Origin: a virus | IMG/VR virus record: IMGVR_UViG_3300009636_000007 | Coordinates: 1 to 54,391 of that record | DNA length: 54,391 bases | Direction: 5' to 3' (one strand) | In this document: one piece after another, positions 26,152-35,167 of the stretch | Layout of the letters: the number at the start of each line of letters is the position of its first letter | How positions within the stretch are numbered: the first letter of the stretch is position 1 | Notes under the pieces: generated by a model | What the model was told of the DNA's origin: nothing | Seen by the model: only the letters and a program-made list of their open reading frames with translations | Databases searched by the model: none | Program-made: the position numbers and the translations under genes

Positions 26152-28338
26152 TTACTCAACCGTAGGCTGTTGACCTTCAAGCCCCTGAGGGCTAGGCGTG
26201 CCTTCAACCGCTTCGCTCATACCGTTTGCCCTTGCGGACTCACGTATGATGTCGCGTTTGATTCGGTTGTCCGATTCTTGGTCGGCTAATTGTTGTTTTT
26301 GTTGGAACTTCTGTTGGTCGCCTTGTGCCTTAGCCTGTGTCTGCATCTGCATCTGTGCGGCCTTCGAACTGGCGGCACGCTTTTTCTTCATGGCGTCGGT
26401 CAGAGGCTTGATGATGTCCTGTCCGTTCTTCCATTCGGACGCTTCCATCCACATGTTGATAATTGGCTTGAAGTCAATGTACTCTTCGTTGATGTCCGCC
26501 AGACTTTCTTGTATCTGTGGGTTGTCCAGAATCTGAGTCAACATGACCATTGACTGGGCCATCGTACGCTTAGCTGCCAAGCTAGAACCTGCAAGAACCT
26601 CGTACTCGATTTGAGCATCGTGGAACTCTTGCATGTCAATGTGCTTCGCATACGCTTCCCCCCGCTCTTTTCCAAGAACGGCAAGTATGGCTTTGTCCGA
26701 CATTATGTTGAAGATCAACATGTCGAGGATGCTGAGGAACGGTTTGAACACCTGTTCGATGAAGTTGTCCAGCGGGCCATCGAGACGTGTTGCGCTCGCA
26801 CCCGCGAGAATGTTTGCACCGCCAGCCGTTCGCCCCATTGAGGAACGCGGACCTGCGGTAGACCCCTGCACTAACTGCTGATCTGCACCAGACGAGGACT
26901 CTGTAGCCTGCTCCGATTCCTTGAGTGCACTCCAAACATCTGACGGTACTTTCGGAGTTTCCATCAGACGATATGCTTTTTCGGTGTCCTTGACGGTGAG
27001 AATTTTTCCAATGCCCGACCGAATCATTTGTGTCGGGGCGTTGTCATCACGGTCGCGTAGGTACAACGGGTTGACGCCGAACGAAAGGATTTTCAGAATG
27101 GCATTGATGGTGCCTTGGTCGACACGTTGGTTTTGCCCAACGATCAGCCCGAGACCCATGCCATAGAATGCCTTTGGTCGGTTCCACCAGTTGGCGGAAA
27201 GAAACGGTACCTGTTTGAACTCGTTCTTGCCTGTAAAGATGACGGTCTTTTGATTGAGAACCATGATCTTTCGATCTTTGTCCCAATACTCCATGATCTC
27301 AAGCTTGCGGCGCAGCGGGTCAGGGCTTACTCTGATGTTGACCTTCTCCGCGTGGTGAACGACACCTTCGATGTAAGAGGCTTGTTCCGTCTCCAGTAGT
27401 TGGGCCTGTTCTTTTCCTGTGGCCCAGAATTTCTTTAGGTCTTCCTCCCCCGGAAAGCGCCAGCCTTTTATTGCTTCACCCTTTTCGCCATCAGCCAATG
27501 CCTGTACGACGGCATCGCGCAGTTCCTTCATTTGGTAGAAGTCCATGTAGCGAACGTCTATGACCCACGCGGCTTTGCGAATATCTGAGACGTTTAACTG
27601 GGGGTCAACTAGAACTTTGTCGAGCGGACGAAATTCGAATACGGGCAGCGGAACGATCTTCTCACGAACCTTGATATTGGGTGGTTCGTCGGTGACGACA
27701 CTGTCGTCTGGCGTGCCGTCGGTGCCCGGAAGATTTACGACCGAGGCTGTCCTAGTGTAGTACTGGATCGTCTTCCAGTCGTATCCCCACTTCCAAATAC
27801 CAGTTCCGAGATGCGCCATCTGCTCCAAGCCCCATTTAGTCTGGGTTTTGAATTCACAGTCGCGCAGGATGTATGAGAGCAGTGTAGTCTTTGCGTCCAC
27901 GATCTGTTGGGTCTTACCAGCTGCGACGGGGTCATTGCTGGTTCCACCTGTAGGTCGAAGAATCATTGGAGGATCGTCGTAAAAGAGACCCTTGTGGAGT
28001 TGAGGTACGACCGCGTTGCACACCTTCGCAACGGTAAAGCGCTGGACGTTGGGCTCAAGGACGTACGTGTTTTCGTACACGGTCATTGGGCGCGGCGATT
28101 GGTACAGAAGGTCAGCATCTCTCCAAAGCAATGTCCACTGTCTGTTTGAGATGTACGCCTTCGCAGCCACAGCGGATTGCACGACGAGTGCTAGGTCGCC
28201 GCCGATGGTCAGGATGTCGCCGTCTTTGTTAAAATCCTCGTTGGTCAAATCCCTGTTGGGATTACCTTCGGAGTTTTCCAGATCAGCGATTCCAAGTGTT
28301 TCGATCTTCGCGGGCGATGTTTCAACTGTGTCTGCCAT
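26152..28338 (-). CDS. portal protein
   Basis: A 728-residue protein, a size typical of podoviral portals. Features: N-terminal helical segment with WTLLWRDADLLYQSPRP; a core with PVFEFRPLDKVLVDPQL and WVIDVRYMDF; the sequence FLSANWWNRPKAFYGMGLGLIVGQNQRVDQGTIN, where the G-x-G loop and following helix match the stem/channel of many portals; then a long helical region with VLAGSSLAAKRTMAQS and a Q-rich C-terminus. Located between terminase and scaffold genes in canonical order. RBS CGGAGA at 28338. It would form the ring through which DNA enters and leaves. Confidence 0.8.
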   Translation of the reverse strand: MADTVETSPAKIETLGIADLENSEGNPNRDLTNEDFNKDGDILTIGGDLALVVQSAVAAKAYISNRQWTLLWRDADLLYQSPRPMTVYENTYVLEPNVQRFTVAKVCNAVVPQLHKGLFYDDPPMILRPTGGTSNDPVAAGKTQQIVDAKTTLLSYILRDCEFKTQTKWGLEQMAHLGTGIWKWGYDWKTIQYYTRTASVVNLPGTDGTPDDSVVTDEPPNIKVREKIVPLPVFEFRPLDKVLVDPQLNVSDIRKAAWVIDVRYMDFYQMKELRDAVVQALADGEKGEAIKGWRFPGEEDLKKFWATGKEQAQLLETEQASYIEGVVHHAEKVNIRVSPDPLRRKLEIMEYWDKDRKIMVLNQKTVIFTGKNEFKQVPFLSANWWNRPKAFYGMGLGLIVGQNQRVDQGTINAILKILSFGVNPLYLRDRDDNAPTQMIRSGIGKILTVKDTEKAYRLMETPKVPSDVWSALKESEQATESSSGADQQLVQGSTAGPRSSMGRTAGGANILAGASATRLDGPLDNFIEQVFKPFLSILDMLIFNIMSDKAILAVLGKERGEAYAKHIDMQEFHDAQIEYEVLAGSSLAAKRTMAQSMVMLTQILDNPQIQESLADINEEYIDFKPIINMWMEASEWKNGQDIIKPLTDAMKKKRAASSKAAQMQMQTQAKAQGDQQKFQQKQQLADQESDNRIKRDIIRESARANGMSEAVEGTPSPQGLEGQQPTVE

Positions 28339-28347
28339 ATCTCTCCG

Positions 28348-30351
28348 TTAAAACAAGTCTGCCAGTGGGTCGGTCGCTGACGGATCGTACGTGTCCTCTT
28401 TGACAGCGTTGATCGCCTCATAGAGACTCATGTCAGGATTTTCCTGAACCATCTGCTGTGCATTGAACTTTGCGTAAGCACCCAGCCCGTAGGTCTGTTC
28501 GTATTTAGCCTTGCCCAGCGGGTCAGGACAGTATGTGTCCTGCTGTGCAGTGATTTTTGCTTCCATCTCTGCGTACCCAGAAAACTGGTTGACGAGCAGC
28601 GCAAGAGCATCGACAATGTCGTCGTGCGTTGCCGCCGCGGTTCCGAACTTCGAAAGTTCGTCGTAAAGTTCTTCGAGCGAGGGACAGGAGTTGACGAACA
28701 GAAGGCGCTCGTCTCCGAGGTATCGTAGAACCGGCTTCGCCTTCATCATCTTCGAATTGGCTTTGTTGCCCAATCCCAAAGAGACGAATTCTATGCTGGC
28801 GCGCACCTTCAATTTGTCCATCTCGCGATAGACTTCTCTGCCGAGCCATTTGACGCCGACAGACTCCTCAATACAAACTCGCCTAGGCTTCCACTTCAGC
28901 ACATTAGCGGCGATGACTGCAGGTAACTCATACTCGTTGAATCTTCCGCGGTTCATATCGATAACGTAAAATCGACCGCCGTAAATAAGTGCCGTAATGA
29001 TGACCGTATAGTCTGCCCAACTCTTCGTCGAATAGGCTGTGTCGACGGTCGTAACTATCATGCCAGTTCCGGGCATGAGATTCGCTTGGATTGTGCGTCG
29101 TATCAAAAGTTCGCGTGGGAACTTGACGACGTGCATCTGTGTCGGATCGTTGAGGTACTTGATTGCGAAGTACTCGTCGGTCTTTTTCTTGGTGCGAAGG
29201 AACTGATAAGTCAGTGCGTGAGGATTGTTTTCCTCATTGAACCAGAGGCCGCAGTCAGATTCGACCATTTCCTCTTCAATTTTTCCTGCCTTAACAGCTG
29301 CTTCGTTGGCCCACCAAGCAGCACGGATGTAAATCTTCATCGGGAAGTCTTCGCCCTCTTCGGCGTACTTCTTCGAGTTCTTGATATCCTGTCCGTACGT
29401 ATCTTCTGAATCGTACCAAGTCCCAATCTTGTCGTAAAAACCGTAAGGATGCAGCATGGCTTGGTTGATGCTGACCTGCTTATTGACCTTCTTCAGTCGG
29501 TCAACTGTCAAACTGTTCTCGTTCGTGACAACGTCGTCCAACTTCATGATACAGACGTGCCAGCCTGCGAGGTTCTGTTCGATTGATGCCGCGAATACCG
29601 TGCACTCTTTCTCCAACTGGGAGACCGCGGGCGTCTGATATTCATAGCCCTTGCCGTCGTCCTTGGGGATGCAGTGTTCGGGGAAAACGATTTGAAAGAT
29701 GCTAGGATCGCCATCGCGCATCGTCTTCGCCTGCAGGGCTTTTTTGAGGGTGAAGAGGTTCATGCACGAACTGTCAGCGTCTTCGAGTACAAAATGTCCT
29801 TTGATCTCACTTACAAAATCTTCTGCGAGGTCGAGCACGCCTGTCAGAATGAGGATCGTCACTTCAGGGAAGCAGCATACCCACTGAACGCAATCCGCCA
29901 TATCCATGGTGCTCTTGAAGCCGCCGCGAGGCACGAGCAGAAGACGCTCTTTCTTTTCGATGTAGTTCTCTTTCGCCGCAAATGCTTTGAAGTTCGGCAA
30001 CGTCGGGTCTTTGCGAACGAAGAATTCGTTGCAAATTTCCTCATGCGTGTTATGTACCTTGCCGTCAGTCCAGACATACTCATGGTCTGTCATGGCATCG
30101 TAGCCAAGTAGTTTGCACAAAAAGAACAGATTGGTTTGCGCCATGAAACGAACGCGCATCGTCAACTTGTTGTCCTTAGGCATGCCGTACTTATCGCCGA
30201 CTTTGAGGACTTTCAACTGGTGAGCTGGAGAGAGTTTAGAAAAACTCTGCTGGGCCATTGCGTCGATCTCTTCCCAAGACTTGTCTCGATACTGGTAGTT
30301 CTTGTCTTGGAGATGTTTGTCCAGCATGGTTTGCAGGCTATCTATCTTCAC
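28348..30351 (-). CDS. terminase large subunit
   Basis: A 667-residue protein starting with GTG at 30351 (GGAGGAGCT ahead). ATPase domain: Walker A-type LLLVPRGGFKST (residues 138-149), Walker B-type VCIMKLDDV followed by TNEN. Nuclease domain of the RNase H fold: VTTVDTAYST (first Asp), VCIEESVG (central Glu), and HDDIVDALALLVNQF (last Asp pair). Packages DNA into the procapsid through the portal encoded next. No small terminase subunit could be identified; the small proteins upstream (30462-32659) are candidates. Confidence 0.85.
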   Translation of the reverse strand: MKIDSLQTMLDKHLQDKNYQYRDKSWEEIDAMAQQSFSKLSPAHQLKVLKVGDKYGMPKDNKLTMRVRFMAQTNLFFLCKLLGYDAMTDHEYVWTDGKVHNTHEEICNEFFVRKDPTLPNFKAFAAKENYIEKKERLLLVPRGGFKSTMDMADCVQWVCCFPEVTILILTGVLDLAEDFVSEIKGHFVLEDADSSCMNLFTLKKALQAKTMRDGDPSIFQIVFPEHCIPKDDGKGYEYQTPAVSQLEKECTVFAASIEQNLAGWHVCIMKLDDVVTNENSLTVDRLKKVNKQVSINQAMLHPYGFYDKIGTWYDSEDTYGQDIKNSKKYAEEGEDFPMKIYIRAAWWANEAAVKAGKIEEEMVESDCGLWFNEENNPHALTYQFLRTKKKTDEYFAIKYLNDPTQMHVVKFPRELLIRRTIQANLMPGTGMIVTTVDTAYSTKSWADYTVIITALIYGGRFYVIDMNRGRFNEYELPAVIAANVLKWKPRRVCIEESVGVKWLGREVYREMDKLKVRASIEFVSLGLGNKANSKMMKAKPVLRYLGDERLLFVNSCPSLEELYDELSKFGTAAATHDDIVDALALLVNQFSGYAEMEAKITAQQDTYCPDPLGKAKYEQTYGLGAYAKFNAQQMVQENPDMSLYEAINAVKEDTYDPSATDPLADLF

Positions 30352-30461
30352 AGCTCCTCCAAAAAATTAATGCCTCCGGACGATCAATCCGGTCTCGTGC
30401 GGCATACACGTCAGGCGACTTATTGTCAGGGGAGATACATCCCCTTATCGCGCCAAAATCA

Positions 30462-31112
30462 TTAAGCCTGTGCGGGGGGTGCGCCAGCGCCAACCGCGCC
30501 AGCCTGTGCCTGATCCGCGCCTTGCGGCCCACCGGGGGTCGGCATTGCGGGTGCGGTCTCGGACATATTGGGAGCCTGATCCGTCAGATGCTGCAACATT
30601 GACTTGTCGTCAGCAGACGTGTGCTCTTCCATCTTGTGATGTTCGGGATAGTGGTGATGATGTTCGTGGATGTACGTCCCACCCGCGGCTTTGCGCGTAT
30701 GGATGGATTTGATCTTCTTGGGCGGCTTCGCATCGCCTTCGGTAACCTTGTCGTAAATGTTTTTCATTGGATTGTCCTTTGCGGGTGTGACTTTCTCGCC
30801 CTTGTGCAGTATTGCTGGTCCCGTCTTAGGGACATAATCTGTGCCGCTCTTATACGACGGAAGACCCTTCGTCATATCACTGATGTCTTTATCGGATATG
30901 CGTTTCTCTCCCGGCTTAGTGCCATAAGGCGCGCCCTTGGGATTGGTCTTGTCGACTGCGGTACCCTTGGCGGCTGTCGAGCTTGCAGGTGTGCCCGCGG
31001 GCGTCGCTACAGAATTCAACACCGCGCTTGTTTCTCTGGCCCTGTCTTTGAGACCCGGACCTTCGTTCATGATGTCTTGGTCTGGCTTAGTGGGAGTAGG
31101 AGGAGCAGGCAT
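30462..31112 (-). CDS. disordered linker-rich protein before terminase
   Basis: A 216-residue protein with start at 31112 (MPAPPTPTK, RBS AAAGGAC). It is P/T/K/G rich, contains KRISDKDISDMTKGLPSYK, then YVPKTGPAILHKGEKVTPA, a motif found in small phage structural proteins ('it promises xx hkGEkVxpA'), then histidine-rich HEHHHHYPEHH. A similar GETVTPA segment occurs in the gene at 31722-32048, suggesting a shared short domain. Probably a virion or terminase accessory protein; not recognised further. Confidence 0.5.
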   Translation of the reverse strand: MPAPPTPTKPDQDIMNEGPGLKDRARETSAVLNSVATPAGTPASSTAAKGTAVDKTNPKGAPYGTKPGEKRISDKDISDMTKGLPSYKSGTDYVPKTGPAILHKGEKVTPAKDNPMKNIYDKVTEGDAKPPKKIKSIHTRKAAGGTYIHEHHHHYPEHHKMEEHTSADDKSMLQHLTDQAPNMSETAPAMPTPGGPQGADQAQAGAVGAGAPPAQA

Positions 31113-31113
31113 G

Positions 31114-31611
31114 TCATTGTCCTTTGAAGAAGTCGGGTAGCGACTTCCATCGCTCGCGCGCGTGCGCCCGCATTCCAACACCGGGATCGTACGGCGGATA
31201 GATGTATCTGAATTTCTTTTCTGCTGCGAGGAAACTATCAGGCATCTCGCCGACTGCCCTGAGGTACATGAGGGTAATTGTTGTCGACCGGCTGTGACCT
31301 GCGTTGCAGTGGACGAGTATTTTGCGGCCCGCGGACTGCATATCTTCTATGAAGTTTATCCCGAGATCAATGACCTCGTCAGGAATCATGGTCGGATCGT
31401 CGACATCAATGAGGTTCAGCGCCATGACATCGCCCTTGCGCACTGAAAGATAGTTCTTGCCCTTGGGTGCGCCGAGTGTCGTATAGCCTAACATCGAGCG
31501 GTGACTGTCAGGTCCGTCCTTACAACATGCTAGTCGTGCGTAGCCTCGCCCTTCAGCCTTCGCTACGTCCTTATCGGAGCCAACATATAGCCCACGTATG
31601 ATCTCCTCCAT
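31114..31611 (-). CDS. dual-specificity (tyrosine-type) protein phosphatase
   Basis: A 165-residue protein with VHCNAGHSRS (residues 99-108), the HCxxGxxRS active-site loop of cysteine-dependent phosphatases, and an upstream NLIDVDDP region whose Asp residues could act as general acid. Length fits the DSP family. It could act on phosphoproteins, nucleotides or phospholipids of the host. It is in the head operon between a micro membrane protein and a terminase-linked protein, with GGAGAC before its ATG; no kinase is visible nearby. Confidence 0.75.
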   Translation of the reverse strand: MEEIIRGLYVGSDKDVAKAEGRGYARLACCKDGPDSHRSMLGYTTLGAPKGKNYLSVRKGDVMALNLIDVDDPTMIPDEVIDLGINFIEDMQSAGRKILVHCNAGHSRSTTITLMYLRAVGEMPDSFLAAEKKFRYIYPPYDPGVGMRAHARERWKSLPDFFKGQ

Positions 31612-31620
31612 GTTGTCTCC

Positions 31621-31713
31621 TTACTGAGCCAAGCGGTCGTACAACAAGACGCCGTATACCAAAAGGATACAGAATCCTGTGAAGCCGAAAAACACCAATG
31701 CTGCTTCTATCAT
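31621..31713 (-). CDS. 30-residue single-span membrane peptide
   Basis: Frame MIEAALVFFGFTGFCILLVY to DRLAQ with AGGAGATTTT directly before the ATG. One helix with a short charged C-terminus. It is nine bases from the next gene's ATG, so it occupies an otherwise empty gap exactly. Too short to assign; similar tiny spans often modulate lysis timing or envelope processes. Confidence 0.5.
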   Translation of the reverse strand: MIEAALVFFGFTGFCILLVYGVLLYDRLAQ

Positions 31714-31721
31714 AAAATCTC

Positions 31722-32048
31722 CTACCCACAAATAAACTTTTTGCTCTTACCGTCAATCTCCCAATGGCCCGTATGGCCCTGTGCTGGAGTTACGGTCTCG
31801 CCTTTCTTTAGCGTGTAATTGCCGTCGGCAGGAACCACGCCGCCTGCGTGCATCTTACCCATCGAAGGAAATTTTGCATGAACCTTTGCCCGCACCGCTT
31901 TCTTTTCCGCGGGGGAGCCATTGCCGGACACGCGCGACAGTGCGTTGGCCGCATGGCTACGGTCGGGAATCGGGTAAGCTCTGCGCCCCGGAATTGCGAA
32001 CGTACTCGTCTTCAAACTATTGCGCTTTGCGCTGGTCAACTTTGCCAT
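31722..32048 (-). CDS. small basic phage protein with RAYPIPD motif
   Basis: A 108-residue protein. The segment FAIPGRRAYPIPDRSHAANA followed by LSRVSGNG and an A/K-rich helix (EKKAVRAKVHAKFP) is a frequently seen phage pattern of unknown function in structural regions. The last third (GNYTLKKGETVTPAQGHTGH) matches the GEKVTPA segment in the gene at 30462-31112. GGAGCCTT precedes the ATG at 32048. Probably a minor virion protein. Confidence 0.55.
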   Translation of the reverse strand: MAKLTSAKRNSLKTSTFAIPGRRAYPIPDRSHAANALSRVSGNGSPAEKKAVRAKVHAKFPSMGKMHAGGVVPADGNYTLKKGETVTPAQGHTGHWEIDGKSKKFICG

Positions 32049-32055
32049 AAGGCTC

Positions 32056-32376
32056 CTATGCTATAATCAAATTCTTTTGCGGGAGCGGTGTGCAGTCCTT
32101 AATCATCCCATTGTCTGCTGCGCGAACCGCTGCTGCTTCCGCCTGCATCTTCATGATGCGCTGTGCTTGCTCAATGACGAATGACTTCAGAACCATATTC
32201 GCAAAGTCTCGTGCAAATTCTTTGGATGTCTGGTCGAGCACCGCAAGGATGATGGCGTTCTTACGCCAAACCCGTGAGAATCCCTCAACCATTTTCAGGT
32301 CGCACTGGGGGATTTGTACTTGCATCTCCAGTGGTGCCGGTTGCGGCGCTGGTTGTGCCTGTGTTGGCTCGCTCAT
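32056..32376 (-). CDS. small helical protein
   Basis: A 106-residue protein; start MSEPTQAQPA at 32376 has GGAGGG and overlaps the next gene's 5' neighbour. After a P/Q-rich leader it is helical (EGFSRVWRKNAIILAVLDQT, DFANMVLKSFVIEQAQRIMKM, shortened). It could be a small terminase subunit or a minor structural protein by position, but no HTH motif is clear. Overlaps the gene at 32285-32659 by 92 bases in another frame, unusually long for this compact operon. Confidence 0.45.
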   Translation of the reverse strand: MSEPTQAQPAPQPAPLEMQVQIPQCDLKMVEGFSRVWRKNAIILAVLDQTSKEFARDFANMVLKSFVIEQAQRIMKMQAEAAAVRAADNGMIKDCTPLPQKNLIIA

Positions 32377-32659
32377 TGTGCCCTCCTCCGTAAGTTTGTT
32401 CTTGGAACTCTCGCAGCCGCGCGTAATCTTCAACGGGCGCAGGCGGCGGCTCGGGCGCGGGCGCAGCAGGTGGTTTTGTATCTGGTATACTTCCGTTCTT
32501 CTGAAACTGTGGGAGCGCCGATTCGGGTATTAGGCCGTCGAGAAATGCACCCCAGATGTTAGCGGCCAACTTAGTAGGCCCGCCAGCATTTTTGTCCCGT
32601 CCTAGTTTCATGAACTGGTAAATCCACTTCTGGCGATACTTTGGTATATATCTTGGCAT
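32285..32659 (-). CDS. hypothetical protein with proline-rich centre
   Basis: A 124-residue protein with GGGAGGAGGGAG before ATG at 32659 (MPRYIPKYRQ). Residues 1-55 form a basic helical domain (WIYQFMKLGRDKNAGGPTKLA); residues 60-80 are poly-proline/alanine; the C-terminus is glycine/threonine/asparagine rich. The 3' end overlaps the next gene's N-terminal coding region. No family recognised. Confidence 0.45.
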   Translation of the reverse strand: MPRYIPKYRQKWIYQFMKLGRDKNAGGPTKLAANIWGAFLDGLIPESALPQFQKNGSIPDTKPPAAPAPEPPPAPVEDYARLREFQEQTYGGGHNERANTGTTSAATGTTGDASTNPPVRPENG

Positions 32660-32746
32660 ACTCCCTCCTCCCAGAAGGTTACCGAATGGTGACATTCGTA
32701 AATGTCATCGAACGGTGACATTTGCAATTCGCGATTCGCGAATGTC
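32660..32746 (-). repeat. dyad-rich gap with repeated GTGACATT
   Basis: The gap between 32285-32659 and the protease gene holds two direct copies of a GGTGACATT element, a GACATT-CGTA-AATGTC hairpin, and a nearly perfect TTCGCGATTCGCGAA dyad. It could be a processing site, a terminator-like structure without T-run, or a protein-binding site that separates two translation units. Confidence 0.4.
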
Positions 32747-33079
32747 TTACCACAAATTCTTCAAAGCCCCCATCGCATAAATGCGGTTTTTCTCTTCTTG
32801 AAACGGTTTTCCGTGCTGGTGTTTTGGGTGCCGCTGCCAAACGGCAACATGGCACATTTCATGCAAAAGCACGATTCGCCACCAGCAAGGTTCGCCCTTC
32901 AGTGCTGGGTCAAGTTTGATTTCAAAACAACCATCTCGTACTTCAAACACAGGGCAAGTTACGCCGTCACACTTAGGTGTCGGTTCCCAAAAGAGAACGG
33001 TATCTGTTGGAAGGGTGTCACCCCAGTACTTTTTGTTGAACTTAGCATACCAAGTTCGTAACCGGCGGTCGGACTGCAT
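32747..33079 (-). CDS. SprT-like zinc metalloprotease
   Basis: A 110-residue protein with the zinc-protease motif LLHEMCHVAVW (HExxH, residues 73-77) and a third ligand candidate in KHQHGKPFQEE about ten residues later, the layout of SprT/Spartan domains. N-terminal RLRTWYAKFNKKYWGDTLP is the typical lead-in ('xxNxxyFxGxLp'). Such proteins appear in many phages; they may process virion or DNA-bound proteins. The RBS GGAGG overlaps good spacing before ATG at 33079. Confidence 0.8.
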   Translation of the reverse strand: MQSDRRLRTWYAKFNKKYWGDTLPTDTVLFWEPTPKCDGVTCPVFEVRDGCFEIKLDPALKGEPCWWRIVLLHEMCHVAVWQRHPKHQHGKPFQEEKNRIYAMGALKNLW

Positions 33080-33146
33080 AACCCCTCCAAGAAACTATGG
33101 GCACCTATTTTCAAGGTGCCCGCTGTACGAAACGTCCTTTTGTGCG

Positions 33147-33329
33147 CTACAGTTTCTTCAGTTCAGTCTTGGCATCAGCCTCGGCTGCTGTCAGGTCCGC
33201 CCGCAACTTCGTGACTTCCGCCTTGAAGTCCGCGACCACAGCCTTTAACTCACGCGAGATCAGTCCACGAAACCCGAAGCCCGCGCCGAACAGAATCACT
33301 GCCACTGCCAATGCAATAACCAAATCCAT
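33147..33329 (-). CDS. membrane-anchored coiled-coil protein, holin or spanin-like
   Basis: A 60-residue protein: an N-terminal hydrophobic helix (VIALAVAVILFGAGFGFRGL) followed by an alpha-helical coiled coil (VADFKAEVTKLRADLTAAEA). This is the topology of inner-membrane spanins and of some holin-associated proteins. GGAGG before ATG at 33329. No endolysin gene is adjacent, so the lysis assignment is weak. Confidence 0.5.
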   Translation of the reverse strand: MDLVIALAVAVILFGAGFGFRGLISRELKAVVADFKAEVTKLRADLTAAEADAKTELKKL

Positions 33330-33338
33330 GTTTCCTCC

Positions 33339-33692
33339 TTACTCATGTTCGGGGGATAGAGACAATCCCGCCGATGTCACCTGTGCTGCGTTGACCGCAG
33401 GCACGCCGCTCTGCACCACACCTGCGACAACTTTGCTGGCGGTGCTGGGCAACGTATTGCCCAACGGTGCGTTGTTACAAATAAGGTCAGTGGCATTTTG
33501 AACCGTGCCGTTGACCAACTTCAGTCCGGGCTTCCCCGGAGGAACTGTGCCGAGTATCGTGCCGGAATCGTACGGGCCGATTGCCGTGCCCGTCTGTGTT
33601 CCTGCCAACTGGTACTGTGCCACGATGCCATTCGGCTGTTCGCCCGATGCTGCGGCACCGCGTGCTACGAGTGTTGCTCCGTCATTCGCCAT
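33339..33692 (-). CDS. hypothetical glycine/valine-rich protein
   Basis: A 117-residue protein starting MANDGATLVARG at 33692, with AAGGAGATTT in front; the frame extends upstream into the glycosyltransferase gene but without a start signal. The sequence is rich in G, A, V, T with alternation (QLAGTQTGTAIGPYDSGTI, VVAGVVQSGVPAVNAAQV), suggesting a beta-rich virion surface protein such as a decoration or fibre part. Not recognised. Confidence 0.5.
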   Translation of the reverse strand: MANDGATLVARGAAASGEQPNGIVAQYQLAGTQTGTAIGPYDSGTILGTVPPGKPGLKLVNGTVQNATDLICNNAPLGNTLPSTASKVVAGVVQSGVPAVNAAQVTSAGLSLSPEHE

Positions 33693-33700
33693 AAATCTCC

Positions 33701-35167
33701 TTAAACTCTTTTGTGCGTACTCCACCAGTTGACAGCCATACCATCTGATGCGTATCTATACGGACTTCCTGCTATAGATTTAATAAATGTCGCTGGCGGG
33801 GCTGAAGCGTTGTTTGTGGGCTTTCCCCACTCGACACTTGAATCGCCCCATTTTGCTTTGTACAAATCTGCCGCATGTCCCTGAATCTGTCCCTGTTTCT
33901 TACCGAACTCTCTGGAATAAGACGAAGAGGCTGTGTTGGCACCGTGCCCGTGCTTCACCTTCACATTTTTAGTGACGGCGAATTGGTATCCTGCGTTGAA
34001 AACTCTACGACAATAATCTACATCGTCGTATCCGTACCCAGCATATCTCTCGTCCAGCATGCCAACTTTTTCTATGACCTCGCGGCGGATCAACACACAC
34101 ACAAAGGCAAGATAGAAACTGCACACGCCCTCTTTGGCACTCGATACATGTTGTAAATAATTCGAGACGCCGCCATCTATCTTCGGGGATAGTACACCGA
34201 CAGTAGGATTTTTTTTGAGATAGTCCTGCATCTGTTCGACTGTGTCCGCCTGTAGAAAACGAACATCGTCGTTGCACAGCAGAACATCACCAATGGATTG
34301 CTGTATGCCAAGGTTGATGTTTCGGCTGTATATGAAGGGCTTTATCCCAGAGACTGTTGTCCAGCCTTCGGGCTTGACGATCTCTTCTCCGTCCCGCACT
34401 AAAATCTTTCGTACGTTCGGGCAGAAGCGATTCACGCTGTCCCTACAGTCGTTGAAAATGTCTTTGAACTTGGACGGAACTACAACGGTGAACGAGTTCG
34501 GTCCATACAAATCTGGATGCAGTGCTTGGATTTTGTTCACTAACTCTTGATGTCGGGGCAGTGCCTGTGAGTAAAGTCCATGCTCGTCTGTAGGCTTCGA
34601 CCTGTAGTGAAACAGGGGCTCACTTAGCACCGCTAATTTTTTTCCGTGGCTGAGTAAGTCTATCCAGAGGTTCCAATCTTCATAGGCAAACAACTCTGTG
34701 TTGTACCCACCTACATCAACCAGCGCCTGCTTGCGAAACAACGCGCAGCAAGTCAACTTATTACCTGTCAACTCTTCAACCAACGTCGGAATAGTGATGT
34801 GCGTTCGACCTGTATGCTGGCCGAAATAATCAAAGTCAGTGCAAACCGCTGAAATGTCCGGCGTCATCAAAGACATTGTCCGAACAATATATTCTGGTGA
34901 AATGGTGTCATCGGCATCAAGCGTCACTATAAATTCGCCTGTGGCTTCGCGTATGCCTGTGTTGCGTGCAGCGGACGCACCCTTATTGTCTTGGCGTATC
35001 ACACGCACTGGGTACTTACTGATGACCTCCAAAGGATCATCTGTCGAACCGTCATCTACCACAATGACCTCGACGTTACTATACGTCTGGTTCAGTGCGG
35101 ACTCGATGGCCTGCGCCACATACCGCCTTGCGTTGTATAAAGGTATGATGACGCTGACTAATTTCAC
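33701..35167 (-). CDS. two-domain family 2 glycosyltransferase
   Basis: A 488-residue protein with two GT-A domains. Domain 1 (residues 1-220): VSVIIPLYNARRYVAQAIES, IVVDDGSTDDP, and the LDADDTISPEY metal-binding region. Domain 2 (about 225-450) lacks the classical N-terminus but has FTVVVPSKF, GDVLLCNDDVRFLQAD and DERYAGYGYDDVDYCRRVFN, the motif of processive GT2 enzymes. It would transfer activated sugars to a polymer, protein or DNA. Third of three glycosyltransferases in an overlapping chain; start overlaps the stop before it. Confidence 0.8.
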   Translation of the reverse strand: MKLVSVIIPLYNARRYVAQAIESALNQTYSNVEVIVVDDGSTDDPLEVISKYPVRVIRQDNKGASAARNTGIREATGEFIVTLDADDTISPEYIVRTMSLMTPDISAVCTDFDYFGQHTGRTHITIPTLVEELTGNKLTCCALFRKQALVDVGGYNTELFAYEDWNLWIDLLSHGKKLAVLSEPLFHYRSKPTDEHGLYSQALPRHQELVNKIQALHPDLYGPNSFTVVVPSKFKDIFNDCRDSVNRFCPNVRKILVRDGEEIVKPEGWTTVSGIKPFIYSRNINLGIQQSIGDVLLCNDDVRFLQADTVEQMQDYLKKNPTVGVLSPKIDGGVSNYLQHVSSAKEGVCSFYLAFVCVLIRREVIEKVGMLDERYAGYGYDDVDYCRRVFNAGYQFAVTKNVKVKHGHGANTASSSYSREFGKKQGQIQGHAADLYKAKWGDSSVEWGKPTNNASAPPATFIKSIAGSPYRYASDGMAVNWWSTHKRV

